A DNA stretch of 64,000 nucleotides from Bifidobacterium reuteri DSM 23975 (GCF_000741695.1 NZ_JGZK01000004.1:124001-188000); one strand, 5' to 3'. Shown: positions 7,427 to 21,255, counted from the first letter of the stretch. Notes: generated by a model not told the origin, from the sequence alone. Numbers and translations: made by a program.

Positions 7427-7500
7427 GGCCCCGTAGCTCAGTTGGTTAGAGCGCCGCCCTGTCACGGCGGAGGTCACCGGTTCAAGTCCGGCCGGGGTCG
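7427..7500 (+). tRNA. tRNA-Asp (anticodon GTC)
   Basis: Begins GGCCCCGTAGCTCAG, anticodon arm CGCCCTGTCACGGCG with anticodon GTC, T-arm CCGGTTCAAGTCCGG, acceptor CGGGGTC with discriminator G. CCA is not encoded. Confidence 0.95.
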
Positions 7501-7544
7501 CTGGATGGTCAAGGTTTGATTCGTCAAATCCGAAACTATTCAAT

Positions 7545-7617
7545 GGCTCTGTAGCTCAGTTGGTAGAGCGAGCGACTGAAAATCGCTAGGTCAACGGATC
7601 GACGCCGTTCGGAGCCA
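7545..7617 (+). tRNA. tRNA-Phe (anticodon GAA)
   Basis: Begins GGCTCTGTAGCTCAG, anticodon arm GCGACTGAAAATCGC with anticodon GAA, acceptor CGGAGCC with discriminator A. It is 44 bp after tRNA-Asp and probably cotranscribed with it. Confidence 0.95.
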
Positions 7618-7625
7618 CTACGCGG

Positions 7626-7668
7626 AACCCCGCAAGCCAATCATTCCAAGGCTTGCGGGGTTTCTTGA
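7626..7668 (+). terminator. Terminator of the tRNA-Asp/tRNA-Phe unit
   Basis: ACCCCGCAAGCC pairs exactly with GGCTTGCGGGGT around an 11-nt loop, followed by TTCTTG. Confidence 0.85.
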
Positions 7669-7819
7669 TTCCGGAAGCAACCCAGCATAAACTCCTCAGC
7701 CCAGCATAAACCCAGCACATTCACTAGCAAAGTGACTCAGGGGCGATCTTGCAGCACACCGCCTGTTGACCGGTCTAACTTTGTCTTAGGTCGTCCCCTC
7801 CCAAGCTCATTCATACACA

Positions 7820-7868
7820 ACCTCACCAAACGTACATTGGCTCCTACTCAGCGTACGTTTGGTGAGGT
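7820..7868. repeat. 16-bp perfect inverted repeat
   Basis: ACCTCACCAAACGTAC is repeated inverted (GTACGTTTGGTGAGGT) with a 17-nt spacer. There is no T-run and no gene ends immediately before it, so it is not an obvious terminator. Confidence 0.75.
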
Positions 7869-7890
7869 CTTACGACAGATTACAGCGCGT

Positions 7891-8001
7891 GAATCGGCTG
7901 TATGTTCGCGTCCGAACAAGGATGCCGCGAACATACAGTCTCTTAGCGGCGCGGAATCGGCTGTATGTTCGCGGCGGTTGCGTTGAAGCGCGAACATACA
8001 G
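7891..8001. repeat. Alternating array of CTGTATGTTCGCG
   Basis: CTGTATGTTCGCG occurs forward near 7898 and 7961, and inverted (CGCGAACATACAG) at 7926 and 7989, giving forward-reverse-forward-reverse order. The forward copies extend to an identical 20-mer beginning GAATCGGCTG. It lies in the spacer beyond the lacS stop codon. Confidence 0.8.
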
Positions 8002-8004
8002 CGG

Positions 8005-8115
8005 AAAAGCCGACAACCCGAAAAGCCGACAGCCGACAACCGACAGCCGACAACCGACAACCCGGAAACCAGTAGCCGACAGCCGACAACCCGAAAACCA
8101 GTGGCCGATAACCGA
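8005..8115. repeat. GCCGACAACC microsatellite
   Basis: An irregular run of GCCGACA, ACCGACA and ACCCGAAAA units fills the 110 bp just beyond the lacS stop. It has no coding features. Confidence 0.65.
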
Positions 8116-8130
8116 TTCGCGCGAATGGCG

Positions 8131-9615
8131 TCAGTCGACGTCGACGTCGCCGTGGCTGAGTTGTTGCTCGAGTTGTGTGACGATCTGCTCGTGCATTTTC
8201 TCGTCGATTTTGACGGTGAGGAGGTATACGACGAGGCTCAATATGATGCCGCCCAATGGCAGGTAGTAGGCGCAGGTCTTGAAGGTGCGGATGTTGGCGG
8301 CGGTCATGTCGGCGGCGGTGGCGTCGCCCACCATGCCGGCGGCGACGGCCACGAACCCGACGATGCCGTTGGAGAGGGCGCCGGCGATCTTGTCGAGCAT
8401 GGGCCGCACGGACAGGGTCACGGCCTCGTTGCGCCGGCCGGTCTTCAGCTGCCCGTATTCGATGGAGTCGGTCATGCCCAGGATCGCGGTCATCTGGATG
8501 GTCTGCGCGGGAAGATAGAACAACACGAGCGCGACGATGACCATGGGCAGGTTCATGGGGTTGATGATGAACAGCGTGTAGCCGGCGATCATGAACGCCA
8601 TGCCGGCCACGTACAGCCAGCGGCGCGGGATGCGGCGGTTGAGCACCGGGTAGAGGGGCGTGGTGACCAGTCCGGTGACGATCGGGATGACTCCGGCGAT
8701 GGAGAAGCTGTCCGGCGCGCCGAGCACGTATTTGAACTGGTAGAACAGCACGCCGGTGGTGGCCACGTTCGCCACCGAGTACAGGAGATAGCTCAATGCG
8801 ACCCAGAGCAATTGGTCGTTCTGGGCGATGGCCTTGAACGCCTGGATGGGGTTGCCGCCCTCGCGGGCCTTGGCGCGCAGCTGGTCCTGGTTCTCGCGTG
8901 TGCCGAACGCGACGCTCCACGCGGTAATCAGGCCGAGCACGGCGATGATGATCGCGAACGCGGCCCAGCCGGACCGGCCCTGCGCCCACTGGCCGGTGAA
9001 CTTGAAGGTGAACCAGCTGACGATGGGCACGACGATCACGGTGACGCCGTTGTAGCCGATCGATCCGGTGAACGTGCCCAGCGCGGTGTACACGCCGCGT
9101 TCATGCGAGTCGGTGGAGATCGCGGGGATCATGCCCCAGTAGGAGATGTCGCGCAGCGAGTAGATCACGTCCAGGAGGATGAACACGACGACGAACAGGA
9201 CCATGAACAAGCCCGTGTTCACGTCCACCAGGCCGAACAGTCCGGTGAACACCATCACCAGCAGGATGCCCGGCACGATGCCGCCGATGAACTGCCACGG
9301 GCGGAACCGGCCCCACCTGGTGTCCGTGTTGTCCACGAGATTGCCCAGCAGCGGGTCGAGGAAGATCTCCGCGATGCGGATCACCACCACCAGACCCGTG
9401 ATGACCGCGATCATGCGCGCCGCCAACGCCTTGTCCACGTTCACGAACAACGCCGTCGTCACGAACGTGATGAAGAACGTGCTCATCGTGTTATAGAACG
9501 CCGCCTGACCCAAATTACCCACCGCATACGCCACACGACGTCCGATATTGCGCGTAGATCCGCCCGTCCCGCTTCGCTCCGATGCTTCCGGATGATGTGA
9601 TGTGGATTCAGTCAT
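8131..9615 (-). CDS. lacS: GPH-family sugar:cation symporter, probable lactose permease
   Basis: 494 residues, start preceded by AAGGAGGCCACAAC. About 12 hydrophobic segments; motifs typical of glycoside-pentoside-hexuronide:cation symporters are visible: NLGQAAFYNTMSTFFITF near the N-terminus, EIFLDPLLGNLVDNTDTRWGRFRPW in the first loop, and the later GMTDSIEYGQLKTGRRNEA. There is no C-terminal IIA domain, unlike streptococcal LacS. It is divergent from the beta-galactosidase gene and probably takes up lactose or galacto-oligosaccharides for it. The substrate is inferred from the neighbour. Confidence 0.85.
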   Translation of the reverse strand: MTESTSHHPEASERSGTGGSTRNIGRRVAYAVGNLGQAAFYNTMSTFFITFVTTALFVNVDKALAARMIAVITGLVVVIRIAEIFLDPLLGNLVDNTDTRWGRFRPWQFIGGIVPGILLVMVFTGLFGLVDVNTGLFMVLFVVVFILLDVIYSLRDISYWGMIPAISTDSHERGVYTALGTFTGSIGYNGVTVIVVPIVSWFTFKFTGQWAQGRSGWAAFAIIIAVLGLITAWSVAFGTRENQDQLRAKAREGGNPIQAFKAIAQNDQLLWVALSYLLYSVANVATTGVLFYQFKYVLGAPDSFSIAGVIPIVTGLVTTPLYPVLNRRIPRRWLYVAGMAFMIAGYTLFIINPMNLPMVIVALVLFYLPAQTIQMTAILGMTDSIEYGQLKTGRRNEAVTLSVRPMLDKIAGALSNGIVGFVAVAAGMVGDATAADMTAANIRTFKTCAYYLPLGGIILSLVVYLLTVKIDEKMHEQIVTQLEQQLSHGDVDVD

Positions 9616-9686
9616 GTTGTGGCCTCCTTGCGACCTGAAGTTGTTCCGGCAGAATCCTCTCCGACCCTGCACCACGCGAGTATAGA

Positions 9687-9702
9687 ACTTTCGATAGAAA
9701 GT
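9687..9702. promoter_or_regulatory. Operator candidate upstream of lacS
   Basis: ACTTTCGATAGAAAGT is a 16-bp perfect palindrome in the lacS-lacZ spacer, about 70 bp before lacS. LacI-type regulators bind such sites; the nearby LacI gene is the obvious candidate. Confidence 0.5.
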
Positions 9703-9905
9703 AAATAATATTACAGCGAGTCGTAAAGACGATACCGCATATCTCTCAAACACAGCATCCACCAGGCAGCATCCGTAGCTATTGCACCCCTGTGCCCATC
9801 ACCCCCGCAAAGCCCCACTCCGCAAAGCCCCACGCCACAAAGCCTACTTTGCAAAGCCAATCCCTTAAAACCCCGACACAAAACAACAAAGCCACGCATC
9901 TCTAA

Positions 9906-13574
<3,669 letters not shown>

Positions 13575-13601
13575 ATTGCATAAGCCCGCCACCTGCCTGT
13601 A

Positions 13602-14714
<1,113 letters not shown>

Positions 14715-14783
14715 TCATATCTCGTATCGCAGAGCATTGGACTGTCATCGGACCAATCCTGACAGTATCGACAAGAGGCATGG

Positions 14784-15584
14784 ATGGCACACACGCGCAT
14801 CACCACAGCAACGCCCTCACCTACCAGGCATCATCGCTCCAGCGTACGGCTTCAGGCCCTGCGCGCGGCGTTTCCATTCACCATGCCCATCTGCCTCGGC
14901 TTCCTCTTTCTCGGCACCTCATACGGAATCCTCATGGGGACCAAGGGCTTCTCGTTCGTATGGCCCATGTGCATGAGCGCATTCATCTTCGCCGGCTCGA
15001 TGGAGTTCGTCACCGTGAACCTTCTGCTGTCGGCATTCAATCCTATAGCCGCGTTCCTGCTGGCGCTTATGGTCAACGCGCGACACCTGTTCTACGGATT
15101 ATCCATGCTCAATTCATTCAAAGGCATGGGATGGAAACGCCCGTATCTTATTTTCGGCATGTGCGATGAAACATTCGCCATCAATTCCACCGCGCGCATC
15201 CCACGCGATGTGGATAGAGGATGGTTCTATCTCTGGGTCACGGTGCTGAACCAGATCTACTGGGTGACAGGTGCCACGGTGGGCGGATTAATCGGGTCGA
15301 ACCTGACGTTCAACACCGATGGCTTGGAATTCGTGCTGACCGCATTGTTCCTGGTGATTTTCCTCGATCAATGGCTCAGCGGCAAACACCGCGAACACCT
15401 ATCGGCGATAGTGGGGGTACTGTCTTCGCTGGTCTGCCTGGCGCTGTTTGGAGCGGAGGATTTCATGATTCCATCGATGATCATCATGCTGGCGCTGTTC
15501 GTGCTACTGCGGCCTCATCTTGATACGCTGCATCATCAGCCCTCAACCGCCGATTCTCACATTCAGGAGGAGCATCAGGCATGA
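14784..15584 (+). CDS. azlC: AzlC-type branched-chain amino acid exporter, large subunit
   Basis: 266 residues with a basic N-terminal tail and about seven membrane segments. The region FTMPICLGFLFLGTSYGILM...FAGSMEFVTVNLLL...NARHLFYGLSM is characteristic of AzlC. With AzlD it forms the LIV-E type exporter of leucine, isoleucine and valine (or analogues). The stop overlaps the azlD start (ATGA). AAGAGGC precedes the start. Confidence 0.9.
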   Translation: MAHTRITTATPSPTRHHRSSVRLQALRAAFPFTMPICLGFLFLGTSYGILMGTKGFSFVWPMCMSAFIFAGSMEFVTVNLLLSAFNPIAAFLLALMVNARHLFYGLSMLNSFKGMGWKRPYLIFGMCDETFAINSTARIPRDVDRGWFYLWVTVLNQIYWVTGATVGGLIGSNLTFNTDGLEFVLTALFLVIFLDQWLSGKHREHLSAIVGVLSSLVCLALFGAEDFMIPSMIIMLALFVLLRPHLDTLHHQPSTADSHIQEEHQA

Positions 15585-15913
15585 CCATGACCATATGGCA
15601 GGGCATACTGACCGTCGCCGCGGTGGCGGCCGGTACCATGCTGACTCGATTCCTCCCATTCATCATCTTCCCGGAATCGAAGCAGCCACCTCGGCTGATC
15701 GAGTATCTGGGGTCGGTGCTTCCCTATGCCATGACCGGATTATTGGTGGTGTATGCCCTGAGGAACACTCCCATCCTCACCGGTTCGCATGGTATTCCCG
15801 AATTGGCGGCATGCGTCATCATCGTGGTGCTGCACTGTTGGAAGCGCAATATGATGCTTTCCATAGCAGCAGGCACACTGGCATACATGATCATGGTGCA
15901 ACTGGTGTTCTAG
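15581..15913 (+). CDS. azlD: AzlD-type branched-chain amino acid exporter, small subunit
   Basis: 110 residues, three to four membrane segments, with the AzlD signature TMLTRFLPFIIF near the N-terminus and YLGSVLPYAMTGLLVVYAL in the middle. It is translationally coupled to azlC by the ATGA overlap and AGGAGGAGCATCAGGC upstream. Confidence 0.9.
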   Translation: MTMTIWQGILTVAAVAAGTMLTRFLPFIIFPESKQPPRLIEYLGSVLPYAMTGLLVVYALRNTPILTGSHGIPELAACVIIVVLHCWKRNMMLSIAAGTLAYMIMVQLVF

Positions 15914-15958
15914 CTGAAACGCCCTGGCGGAAACCCGCGTCATCTGACTCCCGCATAT

Positions 15959-16005
15959 GGTTTCGCCTCCGATCCCTTCATTGATCAGGAACCGGAGGCG
16001 AAACC
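15959..16005. terminator. Bidirectional hairpin between azlD and the phosphatase gene
   Basis: GGTTTCGCCTCCG is matched exactly by CGGAGGCGAAACC with a 19-21 nt loop. It lies between two converging genes. Confidence 0.65.
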
Positions 16006-16050
16006 GAGGATAGGCAAGCCGCGCAGGACGGAAGCACGTCAGCGCTTCAC

Positions 16051-16587
16051 TCAGTTGTCTGAAGTCGTCTGAAGCTGTTTGGCCACCCAATCGACGATGT
16101 ACGGAGCGACCTCCTCAATCTGATCGATGGCCACTTCGAATTCATGAGGGCCGCCGTACCACGGGTCGACCAGATCGATCTGGTCTTCACGGCCCGGCTT
16201 CGGCTTGGGCAGGTTCGGATCGAAGCTGCGGTACATGTGCACTTCGGCGCGTTTGCCGGACGGCAGCATGCGCAGCAGGGCACGCATATGCGACGCCGTC
16301 ATCGGCAGGAACAAATCGGTACGGTTGATTTCGTCACGCGAGATTCGGTGAGCGAAATGGTCGCGGGGAATCTCATCGCCATAACCGCGCTCACGCAACA
16401 CGCGCACAGCGCGCGGATCGATAGGGTGACTCCATTCCTCGTCGGACACGCCGCTGGACTCGACTGTGACCTGATCCGCCAACCCACGTTCATTGAAGAA
16501 ATGGCGCAGGATGATCTCCCCCATCGGGGAACGGCAGATGTTGCCAGTGCACACAGTCATTACGGTATAGGGATGGGTATTGCTCAT
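16051..16587 (-). CDS. Low-molecular-weight protein tyrosine phosphatase
   Basis: 178 residues. The P-loop CTGNICRS (C13-S20) gives the catalytic CX5R, and DPWYGG near the C-terminus supplies the general acid aspartate. It dephosphorylates phosphotyrosine (or phospho-arginine in some homologues) on cytoplasmic proteins. No tyrosine kinase is adjacent, so its substrate is unknown. It is 51 bp from folA on the same strand and could be cotranscribed with it. Confidence 0.9.
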   Translation of the reverse strand: MSNTHPYTVMTVCTGNICRSPMGEIILRHFFNERGLADQVTVESSGVSDEEWSHPIDPRAVRVLRERGYGDEIPRDHFAHRISRDEINRTDLFLPMTASHMRALLRMLPSGKRAEVHMYRSFDPNLPKPKPGREDQIDLVDPWYGGPHEFEVAIDQIEEVAPYIVDWVAKQLQTTSDN

Positions 16588-16638
16588 CGATGCTCAATCA
16601 TTCTGTGATATGGAGTATGGCGTAATGCCTGATATCTA

Positions 16639-17301
16639 TTACTTGGTCTTGGTCAGGACGGAGAACCGGTATGCGCGAATGCCGCAATCGAGATCGGCGG
16701 GCTTGTGCCAGTGCCCCACCTCGGCCTCGCTCCACAAGCCGGCCTCGATCAGAGCCTGCATGTCTGGAGCGTAGGAATCCGCATCCACCTCGGCATCCAG
16801 TGTGGTGATATATGCCTTGTTGGCGAATGGAAGAGCCTTGGCGAACAGCTGCGCTCCGCCGATTATCCAGATTTCCGACCGATCGAGACCATCATCGGGA
16901 ATGGCTTCCTGACGGGCCAAATCGAGGGCGTCGTCCAGACTGGTGACCACTGTCGCGCCCGGCGCACTGTACAACGGATCCCGAGAAACGACGATGTTGT
17001 CGCGATTCGGCAGCGGACGGTACTTCAATCCCAGAGATTCCCAGGTCTTGCGCCCCATGATCACCGGGTGCGAGACAGTCAGCTCTTTGAAGTGTTTCAT
17101 GTCTTCCGCGCAATGCCAAGGCATTCCACCCTGGAAACCGATAGCCCCCGGACGACCTTCTTTGTCGCGGGCTTCAGCCCAGATCAGATTGACCGAAAAG
17201 GTCTTGGGGAAATCATCCCCCCAGTCCTCTTCGACTTCAGACAGCCCGGCAGATCCGGGCTCGGGTTCGTGATAGCCGCTGCGGCTACTGTCATGCTCCA
17301 T
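16639..17301 (-). CDS. folA: Dihydrofolate reductase
   Basis: 220 residues, start preceded by GGAGGAGTAGACGAA. It reduces dihydrofolate to tetrahydrofolate with NADPH. Recognised by FSVNLIWAEARDKEGRPGAIGFQGGMPWHCAEDMKHFK (substrate loop), HPVIMGRKTWES and the GGAQLF motif. The first about 33 residues (acidic) are an extension compared with the usual about 160-residue enzyme. It is downstream of thyA on the same strand, and the pair recycles the folate oxidised during thymidylate synthesis. Confidence 0.93.
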   Translation of the reverse strand: MEHDSSRSGYHEPEPGSAGLSEVEEDWGDDFPKTFSVNLIWAEARDKEGRPGAIGFQGGMPWHCAEDMKHFKELTVSHPVIMGRKTWESLGLKYRPLPNRDNIVVSRDPLYSAPGATVVTSLDDALDLARQEAIPDDGLDRSEIWIIGGAQLFAKALPFANKAYITTLDAEVDADSYAPDMQALIEAGLWSEAEVGHWHKPADLDCGIRAYRFSVLTKTK

Positions 17302-17383
17302 TTCGTCTACTCCTCCTGGAATTCAAGGAACTGCGCCTCAGTGTAGTTGATGCGCCCGACTCTCAGACAGCCGAACCGTCAAG

Positions 17384-17438
17384 CGGACAGTCCTGTGGAC
17401 TGTCCGTAGGTGAGGTGAGGCGACACCACCGTGTCGCC
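17384..17438. repeat. Two hairpins in the thyA-folA spacer
   Basis: CGGACAGTC/GACTGTCCG (17384-17406, five-base loop) and GGCGACAC/GTGTCGCC (17419-17438, four-base loop) stand side by side in the 158-bp gap. Neither has a T-run. They could modulate readthrough from thyA into folA or stabilise mRNA ends. Confidence 0.6.
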
Positions 17439-17459
17439 GAAGGTGGCTGGATGACGAAG

Positions 17460-18332
17460 TCAGACAGCCACCGGCGCCTTGATGGTGGGGTGATGCTGGT
17501 ATCCGATAATCTTGAAATCGTCGTACTGATAATCGAACAGCGAATCAGCCTTACGGATTTCGATCTGCGGATATGGATACGGGTCGCGGCTCAGCTGCTC
17601 AAGCACCTGGTCGATGTGATTGTCATATACATGGCAGTCACCGCCTGTCCAGACGAATTCGCCCGGTTCCAGTCCAGCCTGCTGCGCCATCATCAGCGTC
17701 AGCAACGAATAGGACGCGATGTTGAACGGCACGCCGAGGAACATGTCGCAGGAGCGCTGGTAGAGCTGACAGCTCAGTTTGCCGTCGGCCACATAGAACT
17801 GGAACAGCGCATGGCATGGCGGCAGCGCCATCAGCTCCACTTCTGCGGGATTCCATGCGGAGACCACCATGCGACGGGAGTCGGGATGGTGCTTAATGAG
17901 ATCCATGACATTGCTGATCTGATCGATGGTGCGATGGGGGTCCTCCGGCGTGGGAGCGGGCCAGGAACGCCACTGCGCTCCATACACCGGGCCCAGATCA
18001 CCGTTCTCATCGGCCCACTCATCCCAGATATGTACATTGTGCTCCTGCAGCCAGCGCACATTGGTGGAGCCTTTGAGGAACCAGATCAGCTCGTATGCCA
18101 GTCCCTTGAAAAACACCGTCTTCGTGGTCAACAGCGGAAAATAGCTCGAGAGGTCGAACCGCATCTGCTGCCCGAACAACGAGATGGTGCCAGTGCCGGT
18201 ACGATCGGATTTCAGCGTCCCCTGCTCAAGAATCCTACGCACCAGATCCTCATATGGCATCGGAATGTCGGTCTGAGGACGTGCGGGAATACGCGAACGG
18301 ATATCTGCAAGTTGTTCTTCGGTCAAAGCCAT
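17460..18332 (-). CDS. thyA: Thymidylate synthase
   Basis: 290 residues. It methylates dUMP to dTMP using methylenetetrahydrofolate. Recognised by [19 protein letters not shown], the catalytic cysteine in [13 protein letters not shown], and [19 protein letters not shown]. No ribosome binding site precedes it, but TACACT seven bases before the ATG looks like a -10 element, so the mRNA may be leaderless; a GTG six bases upstream is the alternative. folA follows after 158 bp. Confidence 0.95.
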   Translation of the reverse strand: MALTEEQLADIRSRIPARPQTDIPMPYEDLVRRILEQGTLKSDRTGTGTISLFGQQMRFDLSSYFPLLTTKTVFFKGLAYELIWFLKGSTNVRWLQEHNVHIWDEWADENGDLGPVYGAQWRSWPAPTPEDPHRTIDQISNVMDLIKHHPDSRRMVVSAWNPAEVELMALPPCHALFQFYVADGKLSCQLYQRSCDMFLGVPFNIASYSLLTLMMAQQAGLEPGEFVWTGGDCHVYDNHIDQVLEQLSRDPYPYPQIEIRKADSLFDYQYDDFKIIGYQHHPTIKAPVAV

Positions 18333-18339
18333 GTGCACC

Positions 18340-18345
18340 AGTGTA
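18340..18345 (-). promoter_or_regulatory. Putative -10 element of leaderless thyA
   Basis: TACACT on the minus strand ends seven bases before the thyA ATG, which would put the transcript start on the start codon. No strong -35 is visible. Confidence 0.35.
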
Positions 18346-18465
18346 GCTTAGGGGCATAATGGAACAGTCCATATCAAGCGGGGATGCGGTGGATAACGCC
18401 GCACTCCCCCGCGGGCCCTGCCATAGTCAGTCGGGTCTGCGAAGCATCTACGGAAATGAGGAATC

Positions 18466-18879
18466 ATGGGCAAGCGATTGTGGGTGGAGCGCAACAAGGA
18501 CGGTTCATGGGACGCCTTCAGCGATGACGGCGCACACATCAAGTTCGGCAAGGATCGCGGCCAGTTCACCCCCGGTGACCTGATGAAGGTGGCTCTCGCC
18601 GGCTGCGCGGCGCTGTCCAGCCAGTTCGCCATCGAGCATGCGCTTGGCGAAGGCAAGGGTGCCAAGATCGTGGTGGATGGCACGTACGATCCCGAGAACG
18701 ATGCATACACCAGTTTCGACGAACAGGTTGTAGTCGATGCCTCCGACGCCGGACTGTCTCAGGAGGATGCCGACAAACTCAAGGAACGCATCACGCGTCA
18801 TATCGATAAGGCTTGCACCGTCAAGCACACGTATGTGCAGGAAACCCCGGTCCGCATGAACGTGACAGTGAAGCACTGA
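18466..18879 (+). CDS. OsmC/Ohr-family peroxidase-like protein
   Basis: 137 residues, start preceded by TGAGGAATC. The two cysteines of the OsmC fold are visible: C47 in VALAGCAALSS and C117 in DKACTVKHT. Members reduce organic hydroperoxides in the cytoplasm. It is divergent from thyA and converges on a universal stress protein gene. The precise substrate cannot be told from the sequence. Confidence 0.85.
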   Translation: MGKRLWVERNKDGSWDAFSDDGAHIKFGKDRGQFTPGDLMKVALAGCAALSSQFAIEHALGEGKGAKIVVDGTYDPENDAYTSFDEQVVVDASDAGLSQEDADKLKERITRHIDKACTVKHTYVQETPVRMNVTVKH

Positions 18880-18940
18880 AACCGGTTCCCTTACGACCGA
18901 TTGGAGTCTGGGGGATCTCAGACACCATATGACAGTGCGC

Positions 18941-18987
18941 TCGAGAACAAACGGCGCTGAGAGCTACTCAGCGCCGTTTGTTCTCGA
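18941..18987. terminator. Bidirectional terminator between OsmC and Usp genes
   Basis: A perfect 21-bp stem (TCGAGAACAAACGGCGCTGA on the left side) with a five-base loop AGCTA separates two converging genes. Confidence 0.85.
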
Positions 18988-19079
18988 AATGAGCCCAGTG
19001 CCCGAGAATCTCGTGCACTGAGCCATCGTCAGTGACGTTTTTCTCGGGCAAGGGTTGTTTTGTCAATTGTTTTGTGAAG

Positions 19080-20117
19080 CTACTGCTTGTCCGGATCGAT
19101 GGTCTTCTCAATCTGCTCGGCCACTTCCGGCTCGGCCTTTGCCACCGGAATCTCCTCGACGCCGGCAATCTCCTCCAGCGACTTGGTAGGCACTTCGGCC
19201 GGCGAGCTCGGCACCGTGTCAAGACGGGATTCGGCCGCCTCGACATACTTGCGCGGCACCACATACACCGGGCCAGCCGCATGCTGCAGCAGCCCCTGAC
19301 TGGTGGATCCCAGCAGCAGGCCGGTGAAGCCGCCGCGCCCACGGGAGCCCACCACTACCACATCATGGTCGAAGCTGGCCTTCGTCAGGGCGCTGACGGC
19401 CGGACCGGAGACGATGTGCTTGTTGATCTTCAAATCGGGGTGAGATTCCAGAAGAGGCTTCACGCGTACGTCCAAGTCCTCCTGATAGGACTTCATCACG
19501 TCGTCTTCGCCGTCAATGCCCTTGAGATTCGGCACGGCGGAGAGCACGTCAAGCTCGGCGCCCCAGGAAGCGGCGAAGTCGGCAGCGATCTCCAGAGCCT
19601 TCAACCCCCACTTGGACTCGTCGGAACCGACTGCGACCTTGGTAATCGTGTTGTTCAGGTGCATCAGGTTGCCGTCATCATCGGTATACGGCACCACCAC
19701 GATCGGGCAATACGCATATGCGGGCAACGACGAGGACGTGGTGCCCAGCAGACGTTCCGCAAGACCACCCTTGCCGCGGTTGCCGATCACGATGAGATTG
19801 TAGTTGCGGGAAAGCTCCACGAACACGGATGCAGGATCACCTGTGACAATCAGAGTGGCCGCTTCCACACCCTGCTCGTCCGCGATGGCCTTGGCCTTGG
19901 AGAGAATCTCCTGGGCATCGGAATGAGCCGCGTTGTCATCCCCCATCGCCGTGTAGGTGGCATCAAATGACACGGCAGCATAGCTTGGCAGGGAATACGC
20001 GCAGACAATCTGCAGCGTGAGCCCGGCATGCTTGGCATAATTCGCGGCCCACCATGTTGCCTTATAGCTGGCATGCGACCCGTCAACGCCGACGAGTATG
20101 GCCTTGTCGTTAATCAT
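19080..20117 (-). CDS. Universal stress protein with two Usp domains
   Basis: 345 residues, start preceded by AAGGAGGTCGTC. Two tandem UspA folds: residues about 5-145 (AILVGVDGSHASYKATWWA...VIGNRGKGGLAERLLGTTSSSL) and about 158-295 (KVAVGSDESKWGLKALEIA...VVGSRGRGGFTGLLLGSTSQGL). Both keep the ATP-binding G-x2-G-x9-G(S/T) pattern, so ATP binding is likely. The C-terminal about 45 residues are acidic and unstructured. Such proteins support survival under stress or starvation. Confidence 0.9.
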   Translation of the reverse strand: MINDKAILVGVDGSHASYKATWWAANYAKHAGLTLQIVCAYSLPSYAAVSFDATYTAMGDDNAAHSDAQEILSKAKAIADEQGVEAATLIVTGDPASVFVELSRNYNLIVIGNRGKGGLAERLLGTTSSSLPAYAYCPIVVVPYTDDDGNLMHLNNTITKVAVGSDESKWGLKALEIAADFAASWGAELDVLSAVPNLKGIDGEDDVMKSYQEDLDVRVKPLLESHPDLKINKHIVSGPAVSALTKASFDHDVVVVGSRGRGGFTGLLLGSTSQGLLQHAAGPVYVVPRKYVEAAESRLDTVPSSPAEVPTKSLEEIAGVEEIPVAKAEPEVAEQIEKTIDPDKQ

Positions 20118-20217
20118 GACGACCTCCTTGAAGTTATCGCGGTTTTTCATTCCGCGTAGCTTCAACAATACCCCCCGACACTCGGATTGGCCGGTAGCGA
20201 ATTGAGGAAAAACGCGC

Positions 20218-20270
20218 ATACGTCGAATGGGGCCGGGCGACACCTGTTCGCCCGGCCCCATTCGACGTAT
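20218..20270 (-). terminator. Terminator of the NlpC/P60 gene
   Basis: A 23-bp perfect stem (core GAATGGGGCCGGGCGA) with a seven-base loop. On the minus strand a TTTTT tract follows shortly after. It lies just after the hydrolase stop and upstream of the Usp gene. Confidence 0.85.
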
Positions 20271-20284
20271 CGAAAACCAAGACC

Positions 20285-21019
20285 TTAAGGAATGCGCACC
20301 ACTGTGGTGAGCTTGTTCGGCAACGTGCCGGCCAACGCCACCACACCACCAGTCCATCCGCCGTGGATGGCTTTGCCGCCGCCGACGTACAACGCCACAT
20401 GATCGTAATGCAAACCGCCATTGGTGCCATTGGTGTACTTGTAAATCAGGATGTCGCCTGGCTGAAGAGAACCATCGGTGACCACATATCCGCCAGGCAC
20501 ATTCACATACTCTTCGGGCCAGCCGTGGAAATTGATGCCACGGGCCGCCAGAGCACTGGTGACCAACGCCGTGCAGTCCATGGAAGCGCCGATGAGCGAA
20601 TATGCACGATCGATCGAAGCCGCAGCGTCGGCAGAAGCGGTGGCTCCGGAGTCGGAATAGCTCAACGAGGACCGGGAGTCATCGCGGCTTGCCGCCTGTG
20701 ATTGGGATTGGCTCTGGGCCTCAGCAGCCTTCTTGGCCGCCTCCTCCTGAGCTTTCTTCTGCGCCTCGGCATCCTTTTCGGCCTGCGATTGAGTCTGCGG
20801 AACGTTCAGGCTTTCAACATCACCCCAGCTGGAGTCACTGGAAACATCGGTCGAAGTGGCTTCAGCGACAAAATCCTTACGCACCTGACTGTAGGAGGGG
20901 AAGGACTTGGTGGAAGTGACGGTTCCCTCGTCAGCCGCAGCTGCCGGCGCCAAGGAAACCAGACTTGCGGTCACCGCGCACGCAGCGACCACGGAAGCTA
21001 TCTTGGAATCAATCCTCAT
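20285..21019 (-). CDS. Secreted NlpC/P60-family peptidoglycan hydrolase
   Basis: 244 residues. The signal peptide is MRIDSKIASVVAACAVTASLVSLAPAAAADE. A coiled, Gln/Ala/Lys-rich linker (about 75-125) leads to a C-terminal cysteine peptidase domain with the catalytic Cys in GASMDCTALVTSAL and the His in HYDHVALYVGGG. It probably cleaves cell-wall stem peptides during division or growth. The start has GGAG only three bases away, so translation initiation is atypical. A second hydrolase (CHAP) lies next to it on the same strand. Confidence 0.85.
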   Translation of the reverse strand: MRIDSKIASVVAACAVTASLVSLAPAAAADEGTVTSTKSFPSYSQVRKDFVAEATSTDVSSDSSWGDVESLNVPQTQSQAEKDAEAQKKAQEEAAKKAAEAQSQSQSQAASRDDSRSSLSYSDSGATASADAAASIDRAYSLIGASMDCTALVTSALAARGINFHGWPEEYVNVPGGYVVTDGSLQPGDILIYKYTNGTNGGLHYDHVALYVGGGKAIHGGWTGGVVALAGTLPNKLTTVVRIP

Positions 21020-21255
21020 AACTCCATTACTGTACACGACCCCGATTCCCGCAACATATGCTTGGCGAAGCAGGACACTATGAAATACCACACACCCTTC
21101 GGCGTGTTGACCAACCGCTTTATCGTTCAGCGAATATCAGAAACCTTGTATACCACGTCAGCGCACAACCGAAGACCGTACCAAAATGTCAGCCACATTC
21201 TCAGCGCAACCGACACGTTGCTGACTCAACGCCATAAAGCATTGGCAGTCAAGCA

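Noticed and set aside
7732..7986. An 84-residue frame over the GTATGTTCGCG array
   Set aside because: It reflects the repeat (ESAVCSR twice) and has no ribosome binding site.
8101..9600. A 499-residue plus-strand frame opposite lacS
   Set aside because: Asp/His/Gly-rich antisense shadow of a transporter with clear motifs and a strong ribosome binding site.
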